Source: Belliella filtrata
GTDB lineage: Bacteria > Bacteroidota > Bacteroidia > Cytophagales > Cyclobacteriaceae
DNA length: 59,478 nt
Direction: 5' to 3'
Assembly (NCBI RefSeq): GCF_022549775.1
Contig: NZ_JAKZGP010000028.1
Span: 1-59,478 of the forward strand
Shown: positions 46,656 to 55,993 of the stretch, piece after piece
Numbering within the stretch: the stretch's first letter is position 1
How the letters are laid out: each line of letters starts with the position of its first letter
Notes under the pieces: model-generated
Seen by the model: the letters and a program-made list of their open reading frames with translations, nothing else
The model's database searches: none
Told to the model about the DNA's origin: nothing
Program-made: the position numbers and the translations under genes

Positions 46656-47348
46656 CTATTCAAAAATAGCTACTGCGCGAACTGGCGAACCCGTACCTCC
46701 TCTAATCTTTAAAGGCAATGCAATAAAACGGAAACGACCTCTCTTTATGAGTTTGTGAAGATTTATCATGTTTTCGTAATGGGTAAACCCTAGCTCTCCA
46801 CAAATTTGATGAACTTCTCTATTTGAGACTTTAGGTACTCCAGGAGACATGGTCTCAACACCAAATGCTGAAATTTTCTTTTCCCCTAACCATCTTGAAG
46901 CGGCAACGGATAGCCCTGGGCCATTACCCCATTCATCAGTACCAAAGTGTTTCCTGTAATGATCAGTGTAAAACAAAACTGTATCTCCCTTTTTGATTTT
47001 AACTTTTGCCTGTTTGCATGCAATTTTAATTTCTTCAGGTTCTATAAGCTCTTTCAGGTTCTTATGTGAAAAATCCAAACAAATTCCTTTGGTATAAAAC
47101 ATGGACAGTGGCATGGTCTCGATAGATTGTCCTACATATTTGATCCCCATATGATTTAGCGCGTCAACATGAGTGCCTGTATGTTCGCCAAATTCAAGCT
47201 TATTCACACTTGGCGTAGCAGTCTTTGGATTCGGTTTTCCTTCCCACTGCTCATGCGTTGCAAATACACTGATATGAACCTTTGGTAGCCCATTGAAAAC
47301 AGGCATTCCAGAATATATCTCTTGACTTAGGTCTATAATTTCACCCAT
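46656..47348 (-). CDS. Cyclase-family / kynurenine-formamidase-like metal-dependent hydrolase
   Basis: About 230 aa, starting at ATG 47348 (MGEIIDLSQEIYSGMPVF); the GTG at 47357 is less likely. The metal-binding signature HTGTHVDALNH (HxGTHxDxxxH) is intact. It continues with KKGDTVLFYTDHY, a GVETMSP segment and ends IRGGTGSPVRAVAIFE. This family includes kynurenine formamidase and polyketide-cyclase-like hydrolases; the real substrate is open. It runs leftward after the haloperoxidase gene, 58 bp away, so may be the last gene of the same transcript. Confidence 0.85.
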   Translation of the reverse strand: MGEIIDLSQEIYSGMPVFNGLPKVHISVFATHEQWEGKPNPKTATPSVNKLEFGEHTGTHVDALNHMGIKYVGQSIETMPLSMFYTKGICLDFSHKNLKELIEPEEIKIACKQAKVKIKKGDTVLFYTDHYRKHFGTDEWGNGPGLSVAASRWLGEKKISAFGVETMSPGVPKVSNREVHQICGELGFTHYENMINLHKLIKRGRFRFIALPLKIRGGTGSPVRAVAIFE

Positions 47349-47406
47349 CAAATACACTTAATAAGGTCTTTGAAAAATTGAAGATTCAACTATCAAATTG
47401 ATTAAT

Positions 47407-48747
47407 TTACTTCACAGCTATTTGTTCTTTTCTACTTTGTACTTTCTGCACAAAGTATTCCCCTAACTTTTTGCCTTTGGTAGAGCCATGAACTATGGCT
47501 GGCATATAATGGATCCCTCCATACAGCCGACTGATTGCTGCCTCATCTGCTGCCAACCGGAATGATTCAAACTCCCTGATAGGCAATCCAAATGCAACTT
47601 CTGTTGAATCTACAAAATGGAAACCATCACCTAGAAGCCATGTCAAAGTTTCAGCTGCCGCATTACTAACCACACTATGTCCCGAGGTGTATTCAGGAAA
47701 TGGAGGTGTCTGTAATACTGGCAACCACTCTTCATCTATGTACTTGTTGATATAGGTCTCTGGCCGGATCAAAACAGACCTGTACTTTTCGTCCCAACAT
47801 GCAATGAATCCATCAAATAAAGCAATACTTGTCATCGCCAAAGTTTCTGCGGCAGCACGCCAGTCTTGCTTTGCAGTCATTGAAGCAATAGCGGCAATTC
47901 CCATCCAGTGTCCACCTGGCGTAATCTTTTTCTCTGCGAACATCACGTGACCTTTTACATTCACTTTGTAAGGATTGCAATCCCAGAAGTAGGCAATATC
48001 GCTTTGCTCCTTGGTGAGGTTTCTTACCGTGGAAAAAACTTCCTCCGCTTCTCTATAGAAGTCAGAGCCTACTTCTGTGCTAAAGGTAGTCGGTGGCAAA
48101 GACTTAAACTGATCAGGTCGCTCCATTACAAATGGCCTGATTTTGTTCCAGTGTGGCTCGAGACCCTCCATGTACATGGGAGGAGTAGGTTGCCAAGCAT
48201 TGGGATTATCCGTCAAGCTGTATTTTTCAAAAGACCTGCTTTGAGCATAATTATCCTTTTTAGAATAGGCAATTACATGATCCGCCACCTGCTCACCTAA
48301 AGTGAGTGAAGCTTCAAATACACGATCAGGTAGTCCCTTACTTTTGAGAGACTTATAAAATGATTCTTTATGCTCATTCATGAGTTCTTCTGAAAAAATG
48401 AGCAATGTTCCAACTTTATAGTAAGCGGCAAGTGCTGCTAAAGGAAAATATACATCTTCAGGTACATCAAAGTCTGCCTTTTCAAAACCATTCAACTGCC
48501 CCATCAAAGACAGGTAATCATCACCTGCCAAGACCGCTACTTCATAAGCTGCAATAGAAGGATAGGCATAAATCCGACTAGCTACTGGAGGGGAAAAAAT
48601 ATCATGAATGATTATCTCCGTAAGCTGATCTTGCGCAGCAAATTGATAGCTACCATCTTGTATTAGGTTAAAATAGTCTTTTTCCTGACAGGAGAAAAAG
48701 ACTATCATCAAGGCAAGCAAAGCGGTTATATTTCGGGCTTGTAGCAT
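47407..48747 (-). CDS. Vanadium-dependent haloperoxidase / PAP2-superfamily lipoprotein
   Basis: About 446 aa from ATG 48747 (MLQARNITALLALM..); a TTG at 48762 is weaker. The lipobox FFSC is at residues 17-20. The phosphatase/haloperoxidase site is visible: KYRSVLIRP near 325 (Lys/Arg), TSGHSVVSN near 355 (SGH core) and SRLYGGIHY near 410 (Arg and His). The residues can hold vanadate or phosphate, so oxidation of halides or phosphatase activity are both possible. It lies 39 bp downstream of the last FG-GAP gene, the 3' part of that operon. Confidence 0.88.
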   Translation of the reverse strand: MLQARNITALLALMIVFFSCQEKDYFNLIQDGSYQFAAQDQLTEIIIHDIFSPPVASRIYAYPSIAAYEVAVLAGDDYLSLMGQLNGFEKADFDVPEDVYFPLAALAAYYKVGTLLIFSEELMNEHKESFYKSLKSKGLPDRVFEASLTLGEQVADHVIAYSKKDNYAQSRSFEKYSLTDNPNAWQPTPPMYMEGLEPHWNKIRPFVMERPDQFKSLPPTTFSTEVGSDFYREAEEVFSTVRNLTKEQSDIAYFWDCNPYKVNVKGHVMFAEKKITPGGHWMGIAAIASMTAKQDWRAAAETLAMTSIALFDGFIACWDEKYRSVLIRPETYINKYIDEEWLPVLQTPPFPEYTSGHSVVSNAAAETLTWLLGDGFHFVDSTEVAFGLPIREFESFRLAADEAAISRLYGGIHYMPAIVHGSTKGKKLGEYFVQKVQSRKEQIAVK

Positions 48748-48786
48748 ATATTTGAAACTCAATAATAAGTAAATCTAAACATTCCT

Positions 48787-51700
48787 TTATATTTTGGCAA
48801 ATCGATCTTTTAGCTTTTCTAAACTAATGATAACAGGTGAATCATTGTTCCTTAGACCAATCAAATGTGGGCTTTGATTGATATTCAGTTGCGTCAATAC
48901 CCTAAATTGTCCTGAAATCTCAGGAATAAGCTGACTTTGTATCCAATTCCCGTCTTTATCCATTTGGAAAAAAGCCATAGACAAGGCACTCGATTTGCCT
49001 AGGTCATTCCTGTAATTATCAAACCCACCGACTACTACCAAATTCAGATAATCTGCTTCTTTCCAACTGTACACTGATTGTACTGGTCCAAATTGACCTT
49101 CCAAAGGTAACGAAACAAACTCACCATCTGCAACGAAGTATAATCCAGACGCCATATTGGTCACTTGAAACTTCCGAGCTGCATCTATCTTATCTTTGCC
49201 AAACACATCCTCTGGCTTCTGAATTTTTGAATATTCTAGATAACTAGCATGCTTTTTTTTCACGGCTGGAACCTGTTTGATCAAATCATCCCTTGACCCA
49301 AAAGGGACAAGTAAATCTTTCATGTAGTGAAAAACCAATGGATCCTCTTGTCCGTTTTCATCAAAGTCATGGTGATACAGCCACAATGGCTTTTCTTTAC
49401 TTGCCTTCCATTTTGAATTCAATCCCATATTGCCTAAAAAAATAACTGGCTGATTTTTCCAACCCCCCAATTCATCCGCCACCAAATACATTCCAGTTGG
49501 TATATTATGCTGGGCTATTTGGAATGTCAAGTCCTCGGACTGTTTCCAAATCTGCACATCAGACCACTCACCTGCCAAAATTAGGCTCAAGTGGTCATCA
49601 GCACCCAACTCTTGCCAATGTGCCGATTGAATCATTCCAAAATCAGGATTGTCACCGAAAAACTTTTCTGTTTGATCTGTAAAATTCCCATTGCCGTCAT
49701 TGATCAGTAAATAGCTCTTGGGCTTTGCTCCATAATTCCCTGTTACGACAGCACTTGCTACAAAAATGTCAGGCGCTCCATCTTTATTCACATCATGTAT
49801 GGCTATAGATGAGGTGTTTTCGCCAATTGGTGGTAGTGAATTTGGAGAAAAACTAAAATTCCCATTCCCATCATTGAAAAACACCCGATCAGTATTGTAT
49901 AAATGTCCTTGTGAGTGCTCATATCCTCCACTTCCAACATATAGGTCCAAAAATCCATTGCCATTTAGGTCTATAAATTGGGCAACTACATCTTCTCCTG
50001 GTGTCATTTGATCAAAAATCGGATTGCTTTTTTCAACAAAATCCCCAGATTTCGTTTGAAGAAACAACTTACTAGCTTGTCCTTTGGCTCCTCCAAAGTA
50101 GACATCCTCTAGGCCGTCTCCGTTGACATCACCTACAGCCAGGGCAGGACCTTCGGTAGAGTACTTTCTGGGCAGAAGATATTCCCTACGCATATCATCA
50201 TACGCTGTATTCTCCTCATGATTCCATGGGAAAGTTGAAAAGAAATCCTCTGTCTTTTTTGATTCATCCTCTTTTAGGGGACTTAAGGGTCGTCCTTTTC
50301 CCTTTTGAAGTATTAGTCTTTGATTAATTGCTATGTCATCAAATCGCTCTACCTCATCGTAATTCCATTGGACTTGTACTTGTTTGATCACATTTGATTT
50401 CCCAAGTCCAAAATGGGCAAGGTTTGTGCTCGATGATTGAAATCCTCTTGAAGGGCTTATCAACTGGTATTGCTCTCCCTGATCTGTCTCCACCATTACT
50501 TTTGCTCCAATACCAAAGACATTAAAACCATCCTGCTGCAAGGTTATTGCTATGTAATTGGCGCTATCGATCTTTGCTGTATTGTTTCTATAGATGAATG
50601 CCTCTTGATCAATGTTGTTGATCACCAAGTCCAAAGCTCCGTCATTGTCTAAGTCCCCATAGGCTGAGCCCGAGGAATAAGAGAGTTGATCTAAACCCCA
50701 AGATTCAGCCATTTGAACAAATTCTAGTCCCCCAGTTTGTCGGAAAACATAATTGGCCAGCTTCATACTGGGCAGCATCTTGATGAGCTTTTCATACAAC
50801 TCATGCTCAGTGAGAGAAGCATCTGCTGCCTGACTATATTGCACAAAATCCAAATCATTTGGTCTTTTTACAATTCCATTGGTAACATGAATATCTTTCA
50901 ACCCATCATTATCCATATCAAAAATCAAGGGAGACCAGCTCCAATCTGTGGCAAAAGTTTGAGTAAGCAAACCAACTTCAGCAAACCTTTTCCCCTTTAC
51001 GTTCAATTGAAGGTGATTTCTCACATATTGATCCCCATAGCCAAATTTCTTTTTCACCTCATATACTTCTTGCTTATCCTCTCCTATTGATTTCATCCAA
51101 ATCTCTGGATTTTCAGGAAGCATATCAGTTGTAAAAACCTCTGGAAAACCATCATTATTTAGGTCATTTAGATCGTTTCCCATACTGTATCTGCTTGTAT
51201 GACTTATCATTTCTTTCAAAGATTCCTTGAAAGTTCCATCTCCTTGATTCAAATACAAGTAGTCATCTTCCGTAAAATCATTGGACACATATATATCTAG
51301 CCAGCCATTGCCATTGACGTCTCCTATACCCACACCCAAACCAAAACCTAAGCTACTTGAAAGAACCCCAGCCTCTTCGGTAACCTCTATCATCCTATTA
51401 GACCCTTGTGCAACCTGACTTTGAAACAGTTTATCCCCTCCTCTCAGGTCTTGATTTATAAACTTGGTGTCTGCATGGGCAAATACCTCTGGTTTTTTGA
51501 TTGAATGATTGAGTAAGTATAAATCCAGATCCCCATCTTGATCATAGTCAAAAAATACGGCGTGGGTAGAAAATCCTTCAAAATCCAACCCATATACCTC
51601 CGCTTCTTCTTTGAAAGTCAAATCGCCTTGATTGATATATAATTTATTTTTACCTCTGATATTTTTGTATCCACCTACTTGACATACATAAATATCCAGA

Positions 51701-52095
51701 AGCCCATCCCCATTGACATCCGCCATGGCCACTCCTGTAGACCATCCACCTCCTCCATCAACATTGGCTTGACTGGTGATATCTTCAAATTGAAAATTTC
51801 CTTTGTTGAGATAAAGCTTGTTTTCTCCTTGATTCGACGTGAAATAAATATCTAACAAACCGTCATTATTAACATCTCCCAAAGCAACTCCTCCACCATT
51901 GTAGAAGTACAAGTACTCTAGAATATTCAGCTGCTCATCGGAAACCAATTCATTGCTAAAAGTGACACCTGTATGGGAAGAGGGAAGCAAAGTAAATCTT
52001 TTATCTTCAGTAGATTTTTCACAAGACACTAAGAATAAACCTAATAAAAGGATCAGAGATTGGCAATAATTATGTCGTAAGCTTTTACTTTTCAT
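48787..52095 (-). CDS. FG-GAP / ASPIC-UnbV giant lipoprotein A
   Basis: About 1102 aa from ATG 52095 (MKSKSLRHNYCQ...), where stop and start of neighbours share TGATG; the ATG at 52110 would add five residues. Lipobox LVSC (about Cys25), then a short linker. Residues 70-430 carry FG-GAP repeats with Ca-binding-type loops (GDVNNDGLLD, DVNGDGLLD, DYDQDGDLD). A middle domain at 530-620 resembles ASPIC/UnbV (FGLG..., here VQWNYDEV instead of WPDG). A second propeller starts near 660 (AVGDVNGDGLEDVYFGGAKG). It is probably exposed at the cell surface or periplasm. Ligand is unknown. Confidence 0.9.
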   Translation of the reverse strand: MKSKSLRHNYCQSLILLLGLFLVSCEKSTEDKRFTLLPSSHTGVTFSNELVSDEQLNILEYLYFYNGGGVALGDVNNDGLLDIYFTSNQGENKLYLNKGNFQFEDITSQANVDGGGGWSTGVAMADVNGDGLLDIYVCQVGGYKNIRGKNKLYINQGDLTFKEEAEVYGLDFEGFSTHAVFFDYDQDGDLDLYLLNHSIKKPEVFAHADTKFINQDLRGGDKLFQSQVAQGSNRMIEVTEEAGVLSSSLGFGLGVGIGDVNGNGWLDIYVSNDFTEDDYLYLNQGDGTFKESLKEMISHTSRYSMGNDLNDLNNDGFPEVFTTDMLPENPEIWMKSIGEDKQEVYEVKKKFGYGDQYVRNHLQLNVKGKRFAEVGLLTQTFATDWSWSPLIFDMDNDGLKDIHVTNGIVKRPNDLDFVQYSQAADASLTEHELYEKLIKMLPSMKLANYVFRQTGGLEFVQMAESWGLDQLSYSSGSAYGDLDNDGALDLVINNIDQEAFIYRNNTAKIDSANYIAITLQQDGFNVFGIGAKVMVETDQGEQYQLISPSRGFQSSSTNLAHFGLGKSNVIKQVQVQWNYDEVERFDDIAINQRLILQKGKGRPLSPLKEDESKKTEDFFSTFPWNHEENTAYDDMRREYLLPRKYSTEGPALAVGDVNGDGLEDVYFGGAKGQASKLFLQTKSGDFVEKSNPIFDQMTPGEDVVAQFIDLNGNGFLDLYVGSGGYEHSQGHLYNTDRVFFNDGNGNFSFSPNSLPPIGENTSSIAIHDVNKDGAPDIFVASAVVTGNYGAKPKSYLLINDGNGNFTDQTEKFFGDNPDFGMIQSAHWQELGADDHLSLILAGEWSDVQIWKQSEDLTFQIAQHNIPTGMYLVADELGGWKNQPVIFLGNMGLNSKWKASKEKPLWLYHHDFDENGQEDPLVFHYMKDLLVPFGSRDDLIKQVPAVKKKHASYLEYSKIQKPEDVFGKDKIDAARKFQVTNMASGLYFVADGEFVSLPLEGQFGPVQSVYSWKEADYLNLVVVGGFDNYRNDLGKSSALSMAFFQMDKDGNWIQSQLIPEISGQFRVLTQLNINQSPHLIGLRNNDSPVIISLEKLKDRFAKI

Positions 52096-55000
52096 CAAAA
52101 CTTCCACCATCCTGCTTTATCATTATTTTTCACTACCAACAATTTTCTATTTCTCCCCTGGCTGAAAACATGAAAGCCCCTTACTTGACCATGAATCTGA
52201 AGTCCATGGCTATGGTTTTCAGCATATCTAAATGTACCGTCACCTTGACCAAACAACACTTCACCATAGCTAGCATCATATTGACCAGCTTCTGGCTTTG
52301 CACCATAGAGATTCCCTCCTAGGATCAAGTCCAAGCTACCATCTCCATCTATATCCAAGATCTCAATGGCAAAAACCCACGAACGCTGAGCCATTCTTGG
52401 AAGAGGATTTATATCAAATTCCCCATTTCCCTGATTGATCATCACAGCTGAAGGTGCATAATTAAACTCCTGAACTACAGCATTTGATAAAGCCTTGCTA
52501 TCAAATATATCTTCAAGTGATTCTTTGTTGTAATTGCTATACTTCAGGTACTTCTTTTTGATACTTGGGATTTGTTTCTCTAATTCATGTTTCAGCGTAA
52601 AAGGCACATGCTTCCCTTCTTGTAGCTGGGAGAAGATTTGCTCCACGGTCCCATTTTGATCAAAATCGTTTATAAACATTTTGATTGGAGCTTCTGAACT
52701 TGGCCTAAACCTTGAATTCAACCCATGATTTCCAAGTACAAAATCAGGCATTCCGTCATTGTTAAAGTCACCAACAGCAATCTTTCTAAACCAACCTTTG
52801 TATCCATCAAACATAGAAGATTCATGCTTTTCAAACTTCCCTCCCATGTCCTTCAAAATAGTAGGAGCCATCCATTCCCCTACCAAAATCAACTCTTCTT
52901 TCCCATCTTGGTCAACATCAACGACAGCGGCATCAGTCACAAGTCCAATCTCTTTCAATACTGGAGCATATTGACTTGTCTGATCTGAAAATTTTCCTTT
53001 CCCATCATTGACCAAAATGTAAGAACTTGCATTGACTCCATAGACAAAGGGCACTAATCGCCCTCCTACAAACAAATCCATTGCACCATCACCATTGATA
53101 TCTATTGGCTTCACTACAGAGGAACTATGCCTCATGGATTCCAACCCACTTGTTTTGGATTTGACAAATCTTCCCTTACCATCATTGATGTACAATCGAT
53201 CTGCCAAATCCATAGAGCTGAAGGATGCTTCGTTGCTACCAGATGCTACAAAGAGATCTAAGTATCCGTTCCCATTGGCATCAAAGAAAATGGCATCAGT
53301 ATCTTCTGCATTTTTGTCCTCTTCAAACACCTCTGTATCTAACCTTCTGAACCTTCCTTGAGTATTTTGCACAAAAAGCTGCCCTTCGAAGCCTTTGGCA
53401 CCTCCAATAAAAACATCTTCAAGACCATCTCCATTGAAGTCGCCTACTGCAAAGGCAGGTCCTTCTGTAGAATGCATGTGATATGTAAGCCTATCTCGAT
53501 CAAAATCCACAAATTGATTTTCGGTATGTTCAAAATCTAACCATTGATCAGCATTCAGCTTTTCAAAGATGTGAGCACTCGAATTTGTAAAAAAATCAAA
53601 ATCTGTGAGCATCGTTGCTTCTTCCCATTTCAAATCGAGAAGTTGGTCAGCTGGAACATCTTCCAGTAAGGTGACTTTCCCATCAGGCCAACGTACCTGA
53701 ACTTGATCCAGTTTATTTACTTTCCCCAAACCAAAGGTCAATTTTGGATCTACAGAAGATTGAAAGCCTCTGTTTGGCATCATTTCTTGATAAAAAACCT
53801 GATCTCCAGAAGTTAACCTTACTTGTGTGCCTATGGCATGGGTGTTTGAACCTTTGCCATTGAGCTGAATCTGCAGGTAGTGACGATCTGGGTAAAAAGA
53901 ATCGCTCTTATTTTTATATATCAGTGCTGGAGCATTTACATTGTTGATCACCAAATCCAAAGTCCCATTATTATCAAGATCGCCATAAGCTGAACCGTTG
54001 GAGTGAATAGGATCACCCATTCCCCATTCATGAATTACATTGGTAAAATTCAAATCCCCATGATTCTTGAATGCATAGTTAGCAACTGGAGTCACAGGAA
54101 TCGGGTCTACTAGGGCCTTGTAATTGACACCCTGTTGGGATATGATCTTGCGCTTGGTATCTTCATTGTCAATAAAGTTCAAATAATCTAAGTCTGTGAT
54201 ATCTTGATAGATTCCATTGGCCACAAACACATCTTTGTTGCCGTCATTATCCATATCAAAAAACAAAGCCGCCCAACTCCAATCAGTTGCTTCCATATTG
54301 GTCATTCTGCCCAATTCAGAGAATGTCCCATCCCCGTTGTTGACATGAAGCATGTTTCTGTTAAACTGTTTATAGTATCCATGCTTTACATTGAATTGAA
54401 ACTTATCCCAATTCTCAAAAGTCATTACCTGCTTTAGCCTATCCATAGGCTCAGGAAGCATGTCTGTTACGAATATGTCCAAATATCCATTATTATTCAG
54501 ATCAGCAATATCTGCACCCATCGAATTGGCACTGATTGACGGCATATATGCTTCCAAGCCTTCGGTAAAGGTTCCGTCCTGATTATTGATATAGAGATAG
54601 TCCTTTTCAAAAAAGTCATTGGAAATGAAGATATCCATCCATCCATCTTGATTCACATCTCCAATGGTAATACCCAAACCAAAACCAATCAGACTACCAT
54701 AGATTCCAGCCTCTTCTGAGACATCCACAAATTTTCCATTGTCATTTCTAAAAAGCTTATCTCCCCCTACTTCATCCCTTCTAGGTCTTTCATTTTGCAT
54801 TTTGTTGAAGCTTCCTATTGCAGTATAGCTGTTGTTGAGTAAATACATGTCAAGATCACCGTCATTATCAAAATCAAAAAAGACCGCATGGGTAGAATAC
54901 CCTTGATCCGCCAGACCATAAGCCTCTGCCATTTCTGTAAATGTGCCATCTCCATTATTGATAAAAAGTTCATTTTGCTTGTTATCACCTTTTAGATCTC

Positions 55001-55415
55001 CTGAATTGCAGACATAAATATCAAGTAAACCATCTCCATTGACATCAGCCATCACAGCACCAGTGCTCCACGCACGAGTACCACCTACACCAGCTTCCTG
55101 CGTCACATCTTTGAACACAAAATCACCCTCATTCAAGTATAGTTTGTTCTCTCCTTGGTTGGAGGTAAAATAAATGTCCAAAAGGCCGTCACCGTTCACA
55201 TCTCCAAGCGCTACACCTCCACCATTATAAAAATTCCTGTAAGTGAAAATATTAAAAGCTTCATCAAATGCCAGGTCATTTCTAAAGTCCACCTTTGAAT
55301 GAGAAGCAGGGATAGACTCAAACAGCTTATCTTGCTGCTTGTTTGCCTTTTGACATGCAAAAAAAACACAAGCATTAAGACTTAGAACAATTAGTTTAGC
55401 AAACCACTTGATCAT
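52095..55415 (-). CDS. FG-GAP / ASPIC-UnbV giant lipoprotein B
   Basis: A 1106-aa paralogue of lipoprotein A. Lipobox FFAC (about Cys21). First FG-GAP propeller has DVNGDGLLD, DFDNDGDLD, DVNQDGWMD and DLNNNGYLD loops, with the repeated GVALGDVNGDGLLDIYF near residue 77. The ASPIC/UnbV part has the classic VRWPDGKVTLLEDV. The second propeller contains AVGDFNGDGLEDVFIGGAKG, and a third FNNDGMPDFVLGNHGLNSRF segment near 890 is conserved in all three paralogues. Starts with ATGA overlap at the small lipoprotein stop and ends with TGATG overlap into A. Confidence 0.9.
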   Translation of the reverse strand: MIKWFAKLIVLSLNACVFFACQKANKQQDKLFESIPASHSKVDFRNDLAFDEAFNIFTYRNFYNGGGVALGDVNGDGLLDIYFTSNQGENKLYLNEGDFVFKDVTQEAGVGGTRAWSTGAVMADVNGDGLLDIYVCNSGDLKGDNKQNELFINNGDGTFTEMAEAYGLADQGYSTHAVFFDFDNDGDLDMYLLNNSYTAIGSFNKMQNERPRRDEVGGDKLFRNDNGKFVDVSEEAGIYGSLIGFGLGITIGDVNQDGWMDIFISNDFFEKDYLYINNQDGTFTEGLEAYMPSISANSMGADIADLNNNGYLDIFVTDMLPEPMDRLKQVMTFENWDKFQFNVKHGYYKQFNRNMLHVNNGDGTFSELGRMTNMEATDWSWAALFFDMDNDGNKDVFVANGIYQDITDLDYLNFIDNEDTKRKIISQQGVNYKALVDPIPVTPVANYAFKNHGDLNFTNVIHEWGMGDPIHSNGSAYGDLDNNGTLDLVINNVNAPALIYKNKSDSFYPDRHYLQIQLNGKGSNTHAIGTQVRLTSGDQVFYQEMMPNRGFQSSVDPKLTFGLGKVNKLDQVQVRWPDGKVTLLEDVPADQLLDLKWEEATMLTDFDFFTNSSAHIFEKLNADQWLDFEHTENQFVDFDRDRLTYHMHSTEGPAFAVGDFNGDGLEDVFIGGAKGFEGQLFVQNTQGRFRRLDTEVFEEDKNAEDTDAIFFDANGNGYLDLFVASGSNEASFSSMDLADRLYINDGKGRFVKSKTSGLESMRHSSSVVKPIDINGDGAMDLFVGGRLVPFVYGVNASSYILVNDGKGKFSDQTSQYAPVLKEIGLVTDAAVVDVDQDGKEELILVGEWMAPTILKDMGGKFEKHESSMFDGYKGWFRKIAVGDFNNDGMPDFVLGNHGLNSRFRPSSEAPIKMFINDFDQNGTVEQIFSQLQEGKHVPFTLKHELEKQIPSIKKKYLKYSNYNKESLEDIFDSKALSNAVVQEFNYAPSAVMINQGNGEFDINPLPRMAQRSWVFAIEILDIDGDGSLDLILGGNLYGAKPEAGQYDASYGEVLFGQGDGTFRYAENHSHGLQIHGQVRGFHVFSQGRNRKLLVVKNNDKAGWWKF

Positions 55416-55993
55416 GAGGCAATGTCTTTAATATCTTTGACCCGCATATCCAAAATATCTACACTAACTGCACTTAGGCTTTTGATATGCACCCTTACAA
55501 GCCTATTGCCATCTATCTTCACCATCGCAGAGGCTCCTTTTGAATCCTCCACTTTGAAAAAGCCTTCCCCATACAACTGCTCCAGATAGGCTACCACGTC
55601 ATCTCTTAAGTTTTCAGAACTATACTCAGGATTTGTAGGGAACCAGTCTCTATACTGAAATTCTACAGGCATATAAAAAATCCTACCCTCTTCGAATTTC
55701 GGATAAAAAAACATATTCGCCACCTTTCCAGAAGGTAGCTCGGGTTTATATTGAACCATTAGCTTATGTGCCCCTTGCATCAAAATTCCTTCTTTATTCA
55801 TTTCCCAGCATGCTCCAAAAAACTCTTTTCTTGGCATGCCAAAGGTCAAGCCCAGAAAAATATCTTCATGTACTTCTCCTTTCGCCAGCTCTTTTTGCTT
55901 GATTATTTCATACTTGGTTTTCCTCTCACAAGAGGCTAAAAGGGTGATCCCAAGTAAAAAAACCAATACTGCATAATTTTTTAATTTCATCAT
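55412..55993 (-). CDS. Small lipoprotein of unknown function embedded in the FG-GAP operon
   Basis: A 193-aa lipoprotein (lipobox LASC, about Cys22) with a Lys/Glu-rich start. The mature part has a conserved-looking core (HEDIFLGLTFGMPRKEFF, VANMFFYPKFEEGRIFYMPVEFQ) of alternating alpha/beta type and ends with a beta strand (VHIKSLSAVSVDILDMRV). No family recognised. It overlaps both large neighbours by 4 bp (ATGA at each side), so it is made together with them; MMK offers two adjacent start codons. A role as partner or assembly factor for the FG-GAP proteins is an inference. Confidence 0.8.
   Translation of the reverse strand: MMKLKNYAVLVFLLGITLLASCERKTKYEIIKQKELAKGEVHEDIFLGLTFGMPRKEFFGACWEMNKEGILMQGAHKLMVQYKPELPSGKVANMFFYPKFEEGRIFYMPVEFQYRDWFPTNPEYSSENLRDDVVAYLEQLYGEGFFKVEDSKGASAMVKIDGNRLVRVHIKSLSAVSVDILDMRVKDIKDIAS

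Noticed and set aside
49497-54437. Many ORFs of 60-117 codons opposite the FG-GAP genes
   Set aside because: They mirror the repeated Asp/Asn/Gly-rich loops of the minus-strand genes and show no independent features.
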